From contig JAQYUZ010000027.1 in NCBI GenBank assembly GCA_033819885.1, positions 62,001 through 126,000 on the forward strand: a stretch of 64,000 nt of DNA. Reading direction: 5' to 3'. Each line of letters opens with the position of its first letter. Position 1 is the first letter of the stretch. The position numbers and the translations under genes are program-made. The notes under the pieces were generated by a model. That model saw nothing but the letters and a program-made list of their open reading frames with translations. It was not told where the DNA came from and did not search any database. This stretch comes from Microbotryomycetes sp. JL201 (Eukaryota; Basidiomycota; Microbotryomycetes). Below are positions 35,540 through 48,766 of this stretch, in pieces.

Positions 35540-36455
35540 AGCTGACCGTTGCCGTTGGAGGAAACCAGCGCGCGCGCACACAAAAAGATGGACAGAAACG
35601 AGCGAAAGAATTCAAACGAGTGTCAGGTGCAGCGAGATGCTGCAGATCAGACGATTGTCCCGGCCAGCAGGTGGTGTGCGCGTGTGCTGTGTATGAGGAA
35701 AAGGGCAAAAAGCCGCGAACCGGACGGCGGCGGCGTTTCCTTGCGTACGCGTTCGCGCACAGACCTACGCGCGTGCAATCCGTCACTGTGAGCAGATGCA
35801 CTGTGCAGCATATTCCACCATGCTCTCGCCCGACGCTCTGTTCTGCGCCCAAGCAGATGAGCTTGTCAAGATCTGTGTTGACATTCTAAATTGTCAATCT
35901 ACGCGTCTCGACGCGTCATGCAGTCAGTCACGCCGACACGAGCACCTCGTCACAGTTGTCGTTTAAGAATGGCTGTTGAATGCCAGTCAAGTACGCGCTG
36001 TCCACCATAACACACACCTGATAGTCACGTGACTGGTCTCTGGACCTATATCGAATTGTGCATCCTGGCCCGGATACTGAAATCCGAGTGTTTTGTGGGC
36101 ATACGATTCGGTTCACGGACTCTTGAACGGCATCGACAATATAGGCACAAAGGGAGTCGATCGCAAACTCGCCACCCCGATTATTTCGATCCCGCCATTC
36201 GGTCTTGCGGCAGCAGAGCGAGGTTTCCGAGTACCTCACACAGATGCTCTCGCTTTCGAAAGTACTAGCCGCCCTCCCGCCGTGTATTCCAACTTGAAAT
36301 GTCCGTGCGAAGCGAGTCTGGGCGAGCACGAGTCCAGGCCCTCCGTGCCCAAGCCACAACTCCAAGACTCTACGCCAGTCATACATGCATCTGGGCAATC
36401 AGAGATCACAGGATGCTCTCTCTTAGCTTCCCCTACGCACTGATTGCACACGAGC
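35540..36455. other. Stretch of about 0.9 kb with at most one weak gene candidate
   Basis: Upstream of the beta-trefoil-like gene (-) and of the Ser-rich unknown (+). The only long frame is the minus-strand one at 35928-36398, listed separately as weak. No RNA gene recognised. Confidence 0.45.
35928..36398 (-). CDS. Weak candidate: small Cys-containing hypothetical protein
   Basis: Open frame of 156 codons starting ATG 36398. Its second half (LCAYIVDAVQESVNRIVC, then SGPGCTIRYRSRD and CVMVDSAYL) has a protein-like composition with spaced cysteines, but there is no signal peptide and no family I know. Overlapping frames on the plus strand have similar length, so it may be chance. If real it might be the last exon of a secreted protein whose start lies further right. 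Confidence 0.25.
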   Translation of the reverse strand: MPRCMYDWRRVLELWLGHGGPGLVLAQTRFARTFQVGIHGGRAASTFESESICVRYSETSLCCRKTEWRDRNNRGGEFAIDSLCAYIVDAVQESVNRIVCPQNTRISVSGPGCTIRYRSRDQSRDYQVCVMVDSAYLTGIQQPFLNDNCDEVLVSA

Positions 36456-37357
36456 ATGTCGCTGAAAGCACCTTCATCGCGGGCGCGGCGGCCGTCTCAA
36501 GTCTCACCGTCGTTATGGCTCATGTCGATGAGCGAATCAGCACGCAGAACCTCCGTCGACCCAGGACCGATGCCAGATGATTGTGACCCGTTCGTGGAGG
36601 CCGTCAAACAATGCCACCTGAACGCTTTCCCCGCGCCAGCTCCATCGTCGCCGCCACCGCCACCAGAACGAAAGTCGAGCATAGTCGACTCGCTCAGGTC
36701 GTGGCGACCCCGTTACAGACGCAAGTCATCTCAAGGCAAGTTGAAAAGCACTCGCTACACCTTGGCAACGGTCTCGTTTGATTGCTGATCCAGCACCGGC
36801 ATGAAACAGACTCGATCTTGACCGTTTCGACCCTGCCAGCTTATACGAGCGCGTCTCTGCCTTTGCAGCATTCGTCTCACGCCAGAAGCAAATCGGTGTC
36901 GTCCGTTGCACCACCTCCGTTTTCACCACGTGTCGCCTCTCCCTCAGTCAATGGCAAACCTCTTGCTTCGGCCTATACTCTCCGTCCACTCGCGTGCAAA
37001 TCCGAAACTAGCAATTCATACCCTTTCACCGACTCCACCAAGATGCGAAGATCTTCACAAAATTCTTTGACCTCGTCATCATCTCGAACCTCTTCATCAT
37101 CCTCCAGACCACCTTCGCCAAACCCGAAACTTGACCTCGTTGATTTTCTACTCACTTCAAAAGAAGGTCCAACGTTCGTCCCTTCCAAATCAAGGGTTTT
37201 TCCATTGGTAAAAAGGAAACGTGTACCTCTCATGAACGAATTCAACGAGGCAGAACGCAGGGGCGGCTTACCCCGGATGAAAGGGACAATCGACAACGGT
37301 CAGACTTTGTTTGATGGATCGGAAGGGGGATTGTGTTTGTTTCGAGTAGACGTATGA
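36456..37357 (+). CDS. Uncharacterised Ser/Pro-rich protein
   Basis: Start ATG 36456 (MSLKAPSSRARR). Exon 1 ends at 36735 and exon 2 runs 36810-37357, giving about 275 residues. Joining across intron 36736-36809 makes RRKSSQ|DSILTVSTLPAY in frame. This intron has a GCAAGT donor and CAG acceptor (GC-AG), with TTGCTGATC as a plausible branch site; no GT donor fits the frame. Features: DPFVEAVKQCHLNAF near residue 55, a Pro run, long Ser stretches, and a more conserved-looking end (VDFLLTSKEGPTFVPSK, VFPLVKRKRVPLMNEF). No known domain. Intrinsically disordered regulatory protein is the most I would say. Confidence 0.55.
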
Positions 37358-37819
37358 GGTATACTTTCAAGCTAGGTTTTGTGGCGGAACGACACTTGAT
37401 GGCGAGGACTTGTGTATCGTACGATGCAACCACACACTGTCGCATATAGCGCAATCAATTGAAGAAAGGAGCGTTGTCACAACAAAGCACTGCTCTAGAC
37501 TTTCGGCATCGATCCCGTCCACTCATCTTATTGGATTTGTATTTGTCGAGACGCACAGCCCTCCGTATGGCGATGGCCTAAACAAGCAAGAAGCTCTAGT
37601 GAAATTTCAAAATGTATCACAAGCAGGCAAAAGAGAACAGACGACCGGAAAACGCGTGCGCCAGAAGAAAAGAGGTTGACTGCGTCATGTTGTTGTAATC
37701 TGTCGGACCACATCGGCATTGACGTCTGACGTGGGTTGGCTGTATCTAGAATGTGAACGAGCGCAACTGATGCGCTGTTGAGTGCGTTCATTTGAGCGCT
37801 CGGACCTTGCGTATCGTCT
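37358..37819. other. Convergent intergenic stretch
   Basis: Between the Ser-rich unknown (+) and the end of the Dicer gene (-). No gene signature on either strand. Confidence 0.55.
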
Positions 37820-40800
37820 TTAGAGGCGGTCTGGCTCGTCTTGTGCCGGCACACGAGGTGGACCGTCAACTTTGCGTTTTTTTGTTTCAGGTTCACCAGC
37901 GTCGCTGCCATCAATCGAACCGCTTTCGTCGTCTTCAGACTTAAGCCCATCAGTCCGTCCTGACGCCAACGCTTCTCTCTGAGCTCGGACCCTCGCACAA
38001 TCACTGTAAAAACACACGTAGTCAGCTACCAACTGCCGTCTATCGCGTATCACGAAGGCTGACCAGTGATCTTGGAAAAAGTCTGGATCTGAAAGCACGA
38101 GAAAGCTCTTCAATCAAAAGGCTCTCCCACCTTCTTGCACCAGCAAACACTACTCACGCGAGTCCAAAAACTCGAGCGCGAGAGCACAAGCGAGTCGTTT
38201 GGCAGTTTTTGGGTTTGCAGTCGTCACGAGCGCCATGGTCTGACCGTGACCTGACAGCTCGACTCGAGTACGACAGGGCACCACTTGACCAAATTCGGAA
38301 ACTTTGGAAGGCACTTCGACCATGCTGCAAGTCACTGTGCGAGAGGGAGAGAGAGGGAGAGAGAGAAGGAGAAGCGAAAGACGGGCACAAGACGGCAGGA
38401 ACGCCAAGAATCAAGGCACGACATGGTCGGAAACACGAAACGGAAAGGTAGGGAAGGACGAGGAAAGAAAAAAACCGAGAGTTCAAGTCAAACCGAGAGA
38501 GCCTCGAATTGACAATTGAATTCAACCTCACTATCGTCACACCCGGCCTCTTTCGTCCTTTCGATAAAGTGTCGTGCAGAGTCAATCTTGAGTGATAATA
38601 GCGTGATCCATTTCGTGTACCAAGGGTCGAGAATCTTGTCGAACGGGATTTGGACCGAGCATGGGTCAAAATGCGAGTCAAGCAGGATTGCTCCAAACAA
38701 GGACTGCAGGCGTGATGCATCAGCTAGATGACTCGTCCGCGCTCTTGATCAACCAACCTCGACAATGTCGGCGACTGCCTTGGGAGCTGCACAATCGTTT
38801 TGGTATCAGCACAAATGGATCAAGCAGACGGCAGGGCACGACTCACGATCACTCATCAGCCAGTACGGACGAACTCGGCGCTTCTCTGCCTTTGCCAATG
38901 CCAATTCCTCTTCTCGCAATTGCCGACATTTCTGACGAAACACGGCAATGTTTCGCGCAAGGGACGCGTTGTCAAAGAGAAGATACTTTTCGAGCCCAAG
39001 CCTGCCCGAACGTTGTAGCGTGAGTCCAAATTTACGTCAAACTCTCAGCAGGCAATGTGACGGACTCGATTGAGATGGCCGCGAGAGCCTCGTTACCGAC
39101 CATGGCACCTTTCAAATCAGTCATCTGTCCTGGAGACAATTCGCCGAAGCGAGTCCAACAGTAACGAATGACGAGCAAGTCGAGCGACTGGACGAATATC
39201 GATTAGTGATAGTTGCAAAATCGACCACGATCAGACTGACACTATCGCCGAGCCACTCCAAACGTTGAAATGTGGCTGGTGCATTGATCTTGCTCGGATG
39301 AGTCTGTGGAACGAGAACGACTCAGCTGTCAAGCCCGGCATCACGCATTTCGGAATGGGCTGACCAAGGCTTCTTGAACAAGATGCGGATACCTGAATTT
39401 GTATCCAAGCTTGGACTCGATTGCCGACACGTCAATTTGAAATCCCGAAGGTGCTTTGATCGGCCCATGCACCTTCAAAAAGTCGTCCCAGACTTTGATG
39501 CCGTCGAGCGGTACACCGACAGCAATCGCAGCTTGAAGGCTATAGTCGTACGCCAAAGAAAGTCCACCTTTGGCCATGCCAGTCTCGTAAGCGGCTCCCA
39601 TCAGAGCTTCGACAACGTCGGCGATCGTTTTGTCCCCAATCTGGTTCTCGGTTTCGGTTGCTTGCCATTGGCAAACTCGTACTGTTGTGGCAAGTATTGC
39701 TTTGACGCGAAGGGTCGAGCCATCAAGTACGCAGGCAAATTCCTTGCGACGGCGTTCTTGAGCAAGCTTGCGTTCGAAATGTAAAAGAGGCGAGTGACGT
39801 GCAAGTCCCCCTCGTGACAGGTTTTTTCCAATTTCGAAAAGCAGTAGACTGCATTTGGAATCATCAATTTCAGATGTTGTTCAAACTCGTTCGTGCACGC
39901 CACTCACTGCTGGCTATCGTCTTGAGTGCAGCATCCCCGAGGATTTCAAGCCGCTCATAATCTTCGCCCATACACGCTGCCGGAGTGATCAAGGCTCGCC
40001 GAACGAGTATGGGATCGAAGGTGTTTGCGAACCAGTTCGTGTTGAGCTCAGATACGAGCAGATTATGCTCGAGCGCTGTCATGACACAAGGGAGCATGCT
40101 CGCAGCTACCCAGTAACATGAGCGACCTACACAATTCATCATCAACAAAGTATGAGCTTACTGCGGTGGATACTTCCAGGCACGGTGTGAATCTTGCACA
40201 GCTGAGGGATGGCGAAACGCTTGACGCCTTCTGCAGCATCGACGACAACCTTTTTCTTTTTCTTGCTTTTCCTGGCGGTTGATCGTACCTTGACAACGCT
40301 TGACAACGTAGTGTTGGCTGCGGCGTCCGTTTTCGCTTCGGATGGGCCCTCCTGATCTTTTATCGCCACTCCATCAGTACTCGTCGGTTGATTATTCACC
40401 GCTTGCTTGGCTGCCACCGCCTCATTTGTTGTTGTCGCCGCATGCAAATCGCTCATGGCAGCTGTCACCGTGTTCGCGGCTGGATCTTGTTCAGAAGTCG
40501 TCCGTAAACAGCCCACTTGACCACCAGTTCCCGACGCTTCCGACTTCGCTGGAGCCTCGTCAATGGCTTGCGATTGATCTACTGAAGCTGGCTGTGTCGG
40601 CGTTGGCTCCGCGTTGGCACTTGCAACTTGAACCATAGTCGCGCATCCCCCATTCGTTGGCGCCGAGTCGGCACCTGGAGTCTGCTTGATCACGGACGAT
40701 TCATCAATAAGGGTCATGTCGACGGACATCGAAGTTTGACCATTTGTCGCTGTCTCCTTCTCGGCCAAAGCCATCTTTTCCGAGCCGGCTTCAATGGTTT

Positions 40801-43800
40801 TTTCTTTCTCAGCGACATTGCCGTTCCTGCTGCGTTTCACACTTAGCTTGCCAGGCTTCGTCTGCTTTTGTTTTCGGAAAGCCCTGCCGCTAGCTTTCGG
40901 GTCCTTGTCGGACGCCTTCTGTCCTTCAGCGCCGGAGATTGGAGGCTTGACCGTCTTTGACGGGGCAAGCGTCATCACCGTTTTCGCGACCTGCAACGCC
41001 ATCGTTCATCAGCAAGACCTCTGAGCAAATCGCGCAATACCACAGCGACTCACTTTCATGATTTCAAAGAGGGGCTGCGTCTCGACGATTTCGCGTTTCT
41101 TGATGACCGCTCTGGCAAACATTTTATCTGCGACAGGACGGAATCAGTCTCCGCCTGCATCTGGCTCAACGGGACGGACGCACAGTATTCAAGCATGTTC
41201 TTGTGGCCGGCAACGGAATGCGTGCCTTCGATGCCTTCCATGACGGGGTTCAAGTCTGTTCGAGTAGCCACGTGATAATACTTTCCATTGTGACGACCCT
41301 CGTCGATCAAGACGGCGTCTTTAATTCCAGTCAAGTTCTGGATGTCGACTGGCTCGTCGCGATTGCCAATCGCACGCTGCATCGCGATCCAGTCCATATC
41401 GTCCATCTCGAGCGCGTACTTGCTCTCGTCCCAGTCTACAAGAGGCGCAAACAAGCAGTTCTCCGACTCGCCGTCTTTCAACTTAATCGGTCTCGACAAG
41501 GCTGACGTCCATATGCACCGAGTGTACGAGCTCAGCATCGCTCGCTGGTTTTCGTCGACCCTGATCGATCCTTCCAGCGGAACGATAGAAACGGTGGTTG
41601 GTGACGTGCCGGTGTACAGCTTGCATTCGAGGGTTGGTGGGAGTCGGGCACGTCCAAGTAACAGCAATGGTCGGTAAAGGCCTTCGTCGACCCGATGGAA
41701 ACCGTCCGGCTGACCTACGACTCGCAAGACGGCTCCGTACAGAGTTGCCGAGTCTTCAGTCCCTGCGATGCTTGAACTCCACACGTCGGCCAGCTTATGC
41801 TTGTACGAAACCTCTCGCTTGCGTGATCCAATTCGACGACCGCGTTCGTCGCGCACAATGGACTCTTTGAATGTGCGAATCGGCAAAAAGTGGTTGTCGA
41901 GAGCGTCAGCCGCCTTGAGTTCGCGAATGGCCATAATTGCAACCGCTCGTTTGGCAGCTTTGCTATTGCGTGCAACGACTGCAAATAGGAAACCCGTCAG
42001 CAAAAGCTGCCGACGTCGGGGAAACGGCTGACGGCCTGACCAGAGCCGACTTCTCGAACTTTGGCGTTCGTAGGCAGGACGACTTTGCATGCAAATCCCT
42101 CTTCAGTAGTAGCAAGTTCAAAATGAGGCTTGTTTGACGCAAACAAGTCGCTCGTCGGCAATGTCGCGCAGCTGATTTGTGATCCCAGTCAGTCAAACGC
42201 TACAGTATTGGCTCAGATCAGCACCAACTCACTATCTGTGCAAAAGGGACAGCGCAAAATGGGGCGTAATGTACGCTCTCGTCGTCTCGTCCGTCAAGGA
42301 TTCTTCTATCTCCAAATCGCCATCGTCGTCGTCTGGTTCTGCCTCGCCTCCCAGCGGTACCTCCGAGCCCGACTCTGACAGCATTTGGCCAATCTCTTTA
42401 TCGAACTGACTGATGCGCATTAACTTGCGGTGCTCTTCAAGGTTGTCTGTGCTGAACACGGTCAGTCGCGACCTTTCAGGCAGACCACCCCGTGAGCTGA
42501 CCTTCTTCGACGAACAAGAGATAGTGACTACAGGCTGCGCGAGCGCGACCTTTCGATTGCACGTACGATATGTGCGTGCTGCGAAAACGGGGTGGTCAGT
42601 GCGCCGTAGTCTGAGGAAAGCATGTGAAACTGACTCGTAGAGATCGTAACGAGCGACAAAGTTGCACGGCTGCACGAGACACCACTCAGTCCGGTGCTTC
42701 AATAGCCACGTGAGTCAGCACCAACCTGCACGTCGAGACCTTCTTCGACGACCGACGTCGCAATCAATAGATTCGTAGCGCCTTCCTTGAAAGCGTGCAA
42801 GATTGACGTCTGCCTCGCCCAAGCCATTTGTGATCCCCTACAGACCAAAAGACGTCAGCCCAAACCATCAATCGCGTCGCCAGTCAAAATGCTTACAAAA
42901 CACCGCTTGCACCGTTGCCGTGACCTGTGACGCAATCGACTTTGATCCAACTGAGCTCTTGTATGTAACCTGATAATTCCTTGATGATTTGAGCAATCAA
43001 GAGAGCGTCCATGCGCCGCTTCTACCATGCTTTGAACCGTCAAAACAGAACGGAGCGACGCGAAAGCGACAAACTTACGACAAAGACAATGCCGCAAAAG
43101 ATTGCAGCCGAAGGTGCGCAAGCGGCGAGCATCTCGATCAAGCGTTGCAGCTTTGGTGTCAGTCGGTCCAAGCTCAGAGTAGGAATGTGTCTGTCAATGC
43201 ACCTGTTTGACGTAAACAGCTGTGTCAGATGCAAGCTTCGAGTTGTTGCAGGCTGCGCCAACTCACTCCATCCAAAGAGGCCAGTCGACTAGCGAACGGA
43301 TGTTGTCGGTTTCGTCCTCGTCGGGAAATGTCGTTGACGCAATCTTTCCCTTCTCGGTTTTGCTGTGTGGCGCTTCACCCGGGGAGGTGACCATCTCAAC
43401 GTATTCTAGCTCTGGCTCGGTCGACGGGGGCGTTTGGTCACCTGAAGCGTTCATCTGTCCTGCCTGGGCAGTGACGGGCCCTTGCTCGTCATCCGGTTCA
43501 GAGACGGGTCCAGTGTTCTTGGAGGAGTCAGCTTCAGCCTCTGGCGCAGGGTTCTCGTCATTTTGTTCCTTTTTCGACGAGAAAATGTCCAGCGCGTCAT
43601 CCTTATCTTGCGATTGAACGTGTCGGTTCAGTGCGAGATCGACTGGTGCTTCCGACGAGTCGCGTGACGACGAAGACCAAGTCCGAAGCGGTTCTGCCGT
43701 TGTCGCCTCTCCCCTGCCCTTCTCCATGGCCTCTCTTTTGTCCTTCTCCTTGACCGGCACAACCTTGCTGGCCCTGTCACCTCTCTGCCTAACCTCTCCG

Positions 43801-46354
43801 CTCGCCGTCAACGTCCTCGCCGCCGCACGACCTCCACCAACGCCTCCCTCTGCCAACTCGTTCTCTCTCAAATCATTCCAAGGCATGTACCTGTCCTTGT
43901 ATCTCCTCAAAAACAAATGCCACATCAAATCGCAAGCGTCTGGTCCAAAATCTACCAAGGCCGTCTCTGCCGCTTTCAGATATTTTTGAAATGTATCTCT
44001 GGCGTCGGGCAATGTTTCGAGCTTGGCAATGGCGAGAATTTCTTCAGTGAGTTGAGTGTTTTGGTAGGCTACATGAAGCGATGAAAGCAAGTATCAGTCT
44101 GCCAAAACGACTTCATGGGTGGGCGAGAGGAGACTCACGAGGAGCTTTGTCGTAGAGAACGTGGAGGATCGTGGGACGCGCGACCATCTTGCGCAGCTCT
44201 TCGATTGTCTCTTTCGGTGCACTCAACAACCTGGCACCAGTCAACGTCTCGTAAGCGCTTGCCATGCAACAGCGACAACCGAGCGAGATGCAACGTACTT
44301 TGCGTCAAACAGCGTTTGCAAACGCCTAACTTCCTTCATGCCTTCGTTGCTGTTGACAAGAGACGCCGTCATGCCCAATACTTTCGGACGTTCCTCTGGA
44401 GGCGCCCTATTCAGGAAATGACGCAGAATCGAAGCGAACGGGCTGCGTGATCAATTAGATGGTGAGTCCTGGCAATGGTATTGCGGCCGAGCGTACGTAC
44501 TGGTTTGATTTAGCGTGGTGAGCTTCGTCAAATACGAGCAAAGAGATTTCGTCGACTCCAATGAAATCGTGCGCCAAAGAGTCGAGCAAGAGTTGCGCAG
44601 TCAGGCACAAGCAGCTGTGCCGTGCGCGCGTAGGTCAGCGCAAAAGCTGCGGCCTAGAGCATTCCAAGACGCTTACTCGAAATGCTCAAAGTTGTAACGC
44701 CACTCTTCGTCCGAGCACAAGTCAATGTTGAGCGCACCAAACACCTTGCCAACTCGTAGATTGGTGCTGCCAATCCCATCCAAAGGTCAATTTGACGATG
44801 CGGATATGCCACACGGACGAGAGTGACTCACGTGTGAGCGATGATCTTTGCCTGCTGATGTACAAGGGGCACCGAGTTTGTAATGAAAAATTGCATTCTC
44901 TTATTCTTGCCTTGCTTCATCCTCGGCACTTCGATTTGATTGTGCATCCATTCCATCAACAAGACGGCAATTAATGTCTTTCCACTGCCCGTCGGCAAGC
45001 AGGCAATGACGTTGCCCGCCTTTGCAGAATTGAGGATGGCAATTTGGTAAGATTTTGGAGTAATGCGCTCGGTCTCGTCTCTGTCGGCGTGTAAAACGTC
45101 GTCGTCGATTTCGACGAAATCATCTCTCCCGTCAATAGCTTTGCCGTCGCGACGAATTTTGAATCCGCTTATGTGTCTGATCTTTTTGGTCCGAGAGACG
45201 CCGTTGCTTGACTGCGTCGCATGTTCTTCTTGAGAAGGATTCACTTCGTCATCTTCACTGGCCGAACTCGAATCGTCGTCAAGTATTGAAAAGACTTTTG
45301 CCATGTGTTCTGACAATTTTTCGGGATCAAACACGCCCTCAAAAGTCGCCTGGCCGCCCGAGACGGGATTCAAGAGGACGGGCACGGCGGCATTGGCCAG
45401 TGTAGGCGAGAATGTGGATGCGGGATCGACTTTGTGCACGTCGACGTCGACGACAGTCCCGGCAGCGTCATTTGAAGCTCCCTCCTGAGCTTCAGTGCAT
45501 TCGAGTGCCGCTTGTTCCAGCGCCGAGCTTAACTCGATCGCGTGCGAGTCTTTCGACATCGGGAGCGGCTCTTCGTTTGCCTGTTTACCCGTATCCGGAC
45601 GCTCGTGCGCTGTCTTGAGTGTAGCGTCTGTTTCTGCAAGAACGACGGCTCGGGCACTCGTGCCCAGTGCCAGGATTGCAAACTCGTCTGCGTCAGTGGC
45701 AGAGACGTCGAGCGGCGTTGTCACAAGAGCCGCATTCATATCGTGCGTGGTCGAGTCGATGTAAGTGACAATGAGGTCTCCGTCATCGCTGACGGAACAG
45801 CAGTCGCTGCTGTCATCGTCCGAGAGCATCATCGAGACGACCATACCGGCTGCTTGTTGCTGGTCGAGTGAGTCTGCGGGGCAGTCAAAGTCGAGCGACT
45901 TGTCGGAGACTCCGTTCACTGCCGTGACTGTTGACGAAGTGCGCGAATGCGTACACGAGTCGCCGTTGTCCTCGCTGTGGCCAGGCGAGTGCGTTGAAGG
46001 AGAGGCTGCTACAACGCCGAGGCTGGATCTGACGACGTCTGCTGCCGTCGAAGCGTGGGTCAAATTCAAGTGCTGGTCTGTGACTGCGTCCTGAGCGAGC
46101 CTGCGAGGGATTGACGGCCGTGTCGCACGGTCGAACGGCTTTAGCAGCGTCGGCTGGGCCGTCGTCAAGCGTCTGAGCCTGATCTCTCGGTCACGCAGCG
46201 CAAGTGACAAGCTCAAGTGACGCTCCTCTGTCGAGTCGGTCTGACGAGGCTCAACGTGCTGAGTGTGGCGCTTGAGTGGCGGTGCTTGGGCCTGCTTGAC
46301 CCGGCCAAGAGGCTCGATTCGTTTGCTGCTCGCGTCTTCTGGTGGCTGGCCCAT
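37820..46354 (-). CDS. DCL: Dicer-like ribonuclease III (RNA interference)
   Basis: Minus-strand gene, ATG 46354 to stop 37820, many short introns. Order: a ~430-residue acidic, Ser/Thr-rich N-terminal extension; helicase with SYQIAILNSAKAGN, Walker A CLPTGSGKT (~45.0 kb) and DEAHHA (~44.53 kb); a second helicase lobe; a dimerisation/PAZ region (41.1-42.1 kb, e.g. YYHVATRTDLNP and RRIGSRKREVSYKHKLADVW); a ~250-residue Ala/Thr/Lys-rich insert (40.2-41.0 kb); RNase IIIa with EDYERLEILGDAALK and KTIADVVEALMGAAYE; RNase IIIb with FQRLEWLGDSV and APKAVADIVE then SLFGAILLD; and a dsRBD with ALVTTANPKTAKRLACALAL. The metal-binding Glu/Asp residues of both RNase III sites are present, so the enzyme should cut double-stranded RNA into small RNAs. 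No Argonaute or RdRP gene is in the window. Confidence 0.93.
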
Positions 46355-47028
46355 TCAAACGAAACGAAATGCGTCAGCCCCTAGTGCGGTATGGACGAGA
46401 AAAAAGACAAACAAGCGTCCGTGCGCTTCTCGCTCGTTCGTCCGTCCGCAGCCAAACGACCCAGGCAACCGCGCATCACGTTTCCATGGCAGCAATTTAT
46501 CGGGGAAAGCTTACATGGCAGTGTCACGAGAGGTGTCCTTGTCTCGCCTCGCCTTTGACGCGTAGTGCGTGCACAGACCGCCTGCCGGCTCAAGGTCCGT
46601 GCACCCTTCTGAGGCTTGGCCACGTCTGTCCGTTTTGCTCGCCGTTTCGGAACAATCTGAACACGGGTGTATGAACCTCACGGCGTCGATCCGTCGCAAC
46701 TGCACGAACCTAGACCATCGTTTCGAATGGGCGCAGACGATGAGCAAGTTGAGCGAGTCGGCATTTGCAACAACATACCTTTGCACCTGATCACGCCGCA
46801 CTCGTGAATGCTCACTTGTACATCACATGATTCGCTTCAATGTCCGTTTCCTTTCTTTCATCCGCTCCGAACAGTGTTTGTGGGCCACACTCTCACTCGA
46901 AAAGAGGTCCTGCATGTGACAAAGCGACAGATGCCGAGAGTATCAAGTTCGCTTTAACGAGCGCAAACATGTGCTCAGTAAACATACCGCTGAATGCACA
47001 GAATTTGCGAATCTCTGTTTCCAACCTC
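46355..47028. other. Divergent promoter between Dicer and EAF7
   Basis: 674 bp separate the two start codons. The EAF7 frame stays open upstream to 46840, so part of this may be coding if an earlier Met is used. No other feature seen. Confidence 0.5.
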
Positions 47029-48766
47029 ATGACGCCGCGCACGAGTGCCAGCTCACTCGACTGGGCCGCTCCTTTATCTGAGCCTGTCAAACAGGATGCA
47101 AAAGATGGACCTGCTGGCGACTCTGCAGAGGAAAGCATTGACGTGGACGACAACGAGGGATTCCTGTCGACGCCAGCGGGCGAGTTGGCCTTGTTCAGAG
47201 CATTGATCGAACACAGACCAGTCGGTGTCGACAAGCATTGGGAAATGTTGCAAGTTGCGATGAGCCTGAGCAAGCACGCGCAGTGGTCAGGCGGAGCAAC
47301 CGGCGCAGAGTCGGCACAGCTCGAGACGACCATGACAGACGAACAACATGACAAAACGTCGGTCCAGGACAGCACTCACAAGCGAAAGAGACAGAGAAAC
47401 AATCTGGACGATGTAGACAGCGCCGCATTGTGGGCAAAATACAGAGACTTGTACGACGGAGACACGCTCTGGAGCACATGGGAGGGCGAGGCAAGTCGTC
47501 AGACCTATCTTGTCCGATCACATTGCGCAGGTTCCTGACGCCTCAGCGATCCCTTCGTCCACAGCAACTCGACAAGATGGACACGCTCGGCCTACTGCCT
47601 CCGACGCCAGACTCTGCATCAGACGCGGCGCCGCTCGATCCGACAGAACTATGCATCAATTTTCGATTCCCGAAAAGGGAATTCACGCTCACGCCTCACT
47701 TCAAACGCATCGACAAAGACGAAAGAGTTTGGGACAAGGGTCTCGTTGGCGACTTTAGCCAAAGGATCGCAGACAGGGCAAAACGCGTAGACGGACAAGA
47801 CCCAGACAGTCCAGAGAGTCTGCCAGTGACAGAGTTTGACGTTCAAGTGCCGAGTGATTGGGAAGGATTTGACTTGGATGACGAGGACGACAAACCAAGG
47901 GCAAAGCCGTCTAGACGCGCTGCCGGCAAAGGCGACGTGGACCAATCGTCTGACCGTGACGGTGAAGGACAGGATGAGAACGACAAAGGAGGCCGGCGAC
48001 GCAAGCATGTCGGTCGCGACTCGCCAAAAGGCAGGGGAGCGAGGTCGCGTGCAGCTACAAAGGCAGTCAATGACAGAGTCAAGGAGCGGGACCGCCAAAG
48101 AAAGCAGGTCACGAGCAGTAAGGCCGGTTCGACTACCGCGACGCCGCCTTCGAAGCGCAGGCAACGGACGGAAGCCGAACTTGACGACGCGACGGCGGGA
48201 ACGGATGAGATTAGTGGCAGCGAGCTGAGCGAGCTAGAGGACGCGACAGATGAAGAGGACGATGGCAACAACAAGGATGACGACGATTCGGCGGCAGCAG
48301 AGACAGATCTAGACGACGGTGACGAGGACGACATTGACAGGTCAGATTCGGCTCTGAGTGATCACGACTCGCACGCCGGTACGCTCGTGACTCTTTGCTT
48401 TGCGATCAGGCACTGATTCATCCCATTTGATTTGATCTTTTGCTCTCAACTCACTGTCATTTCCTCAGACACGACAACAAGCCGCTCGGTCAAGCGCCGC
48501 AGGTCTGAATCGGCTCCCACGTCGGAAGCCAACTCTATTTATTCGGGCCCAGAAGGGACGGCTGCACGAAGATCCACCGGAAGGATCAGGAGACCACCTG
48601 TCAAGGAAGGTTTTGAAGTTGAGACACCCGCAAGCACGAGGGCGAGCAGGAGAAAGGTGAGCGCTTCGTGGATTTGGCGACTGGGGCGGTTGCCCGGAGA
48701 CAAGCGAGACTGTCGTTCCTGATGGCTGATTCTTCCATGATTTCCGCTTGTCGTTCACAGAGATGA
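47029..48766 (+). CDS. EAF7: EAF7/MRGBP-type subunit of the NuA4 histone acetyltransferase
   Basis: Exons 47029-47490, 47547-48378, 48469-48656 and 48761-48766 (last exon is one Arg codon plus TGA). The CT20/Eaf7 domain is at the N-terminus: LALFRALIEHRPVGVDKHWE, MLQVAMSLSKH, then ALWAKYRDLYDGDTLWSTWE, and after the intron INFRFPKREFTL. The remainder is highly charged, with acidic runs and Lys/Arg blocks. In yeast Eaf7 sits in the TINTIN module with Eaf3 and Eaf5. Intron 47491-47546 is GC-AG (GAG|GCAAGT). Start choice is uncertain: ATG 47029 is preferred, with in-frame Mets upstream as far as 46840. Confidence 0.85.

Noticed and set aside
38341-38385. GA-rich run resembling a microsatellite
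   Set aside because: Read on the minus strand it is the pyrimidine tract of a Dicer intron ending at the acceptor before CMVEVPSK, so it is explained by splicing.
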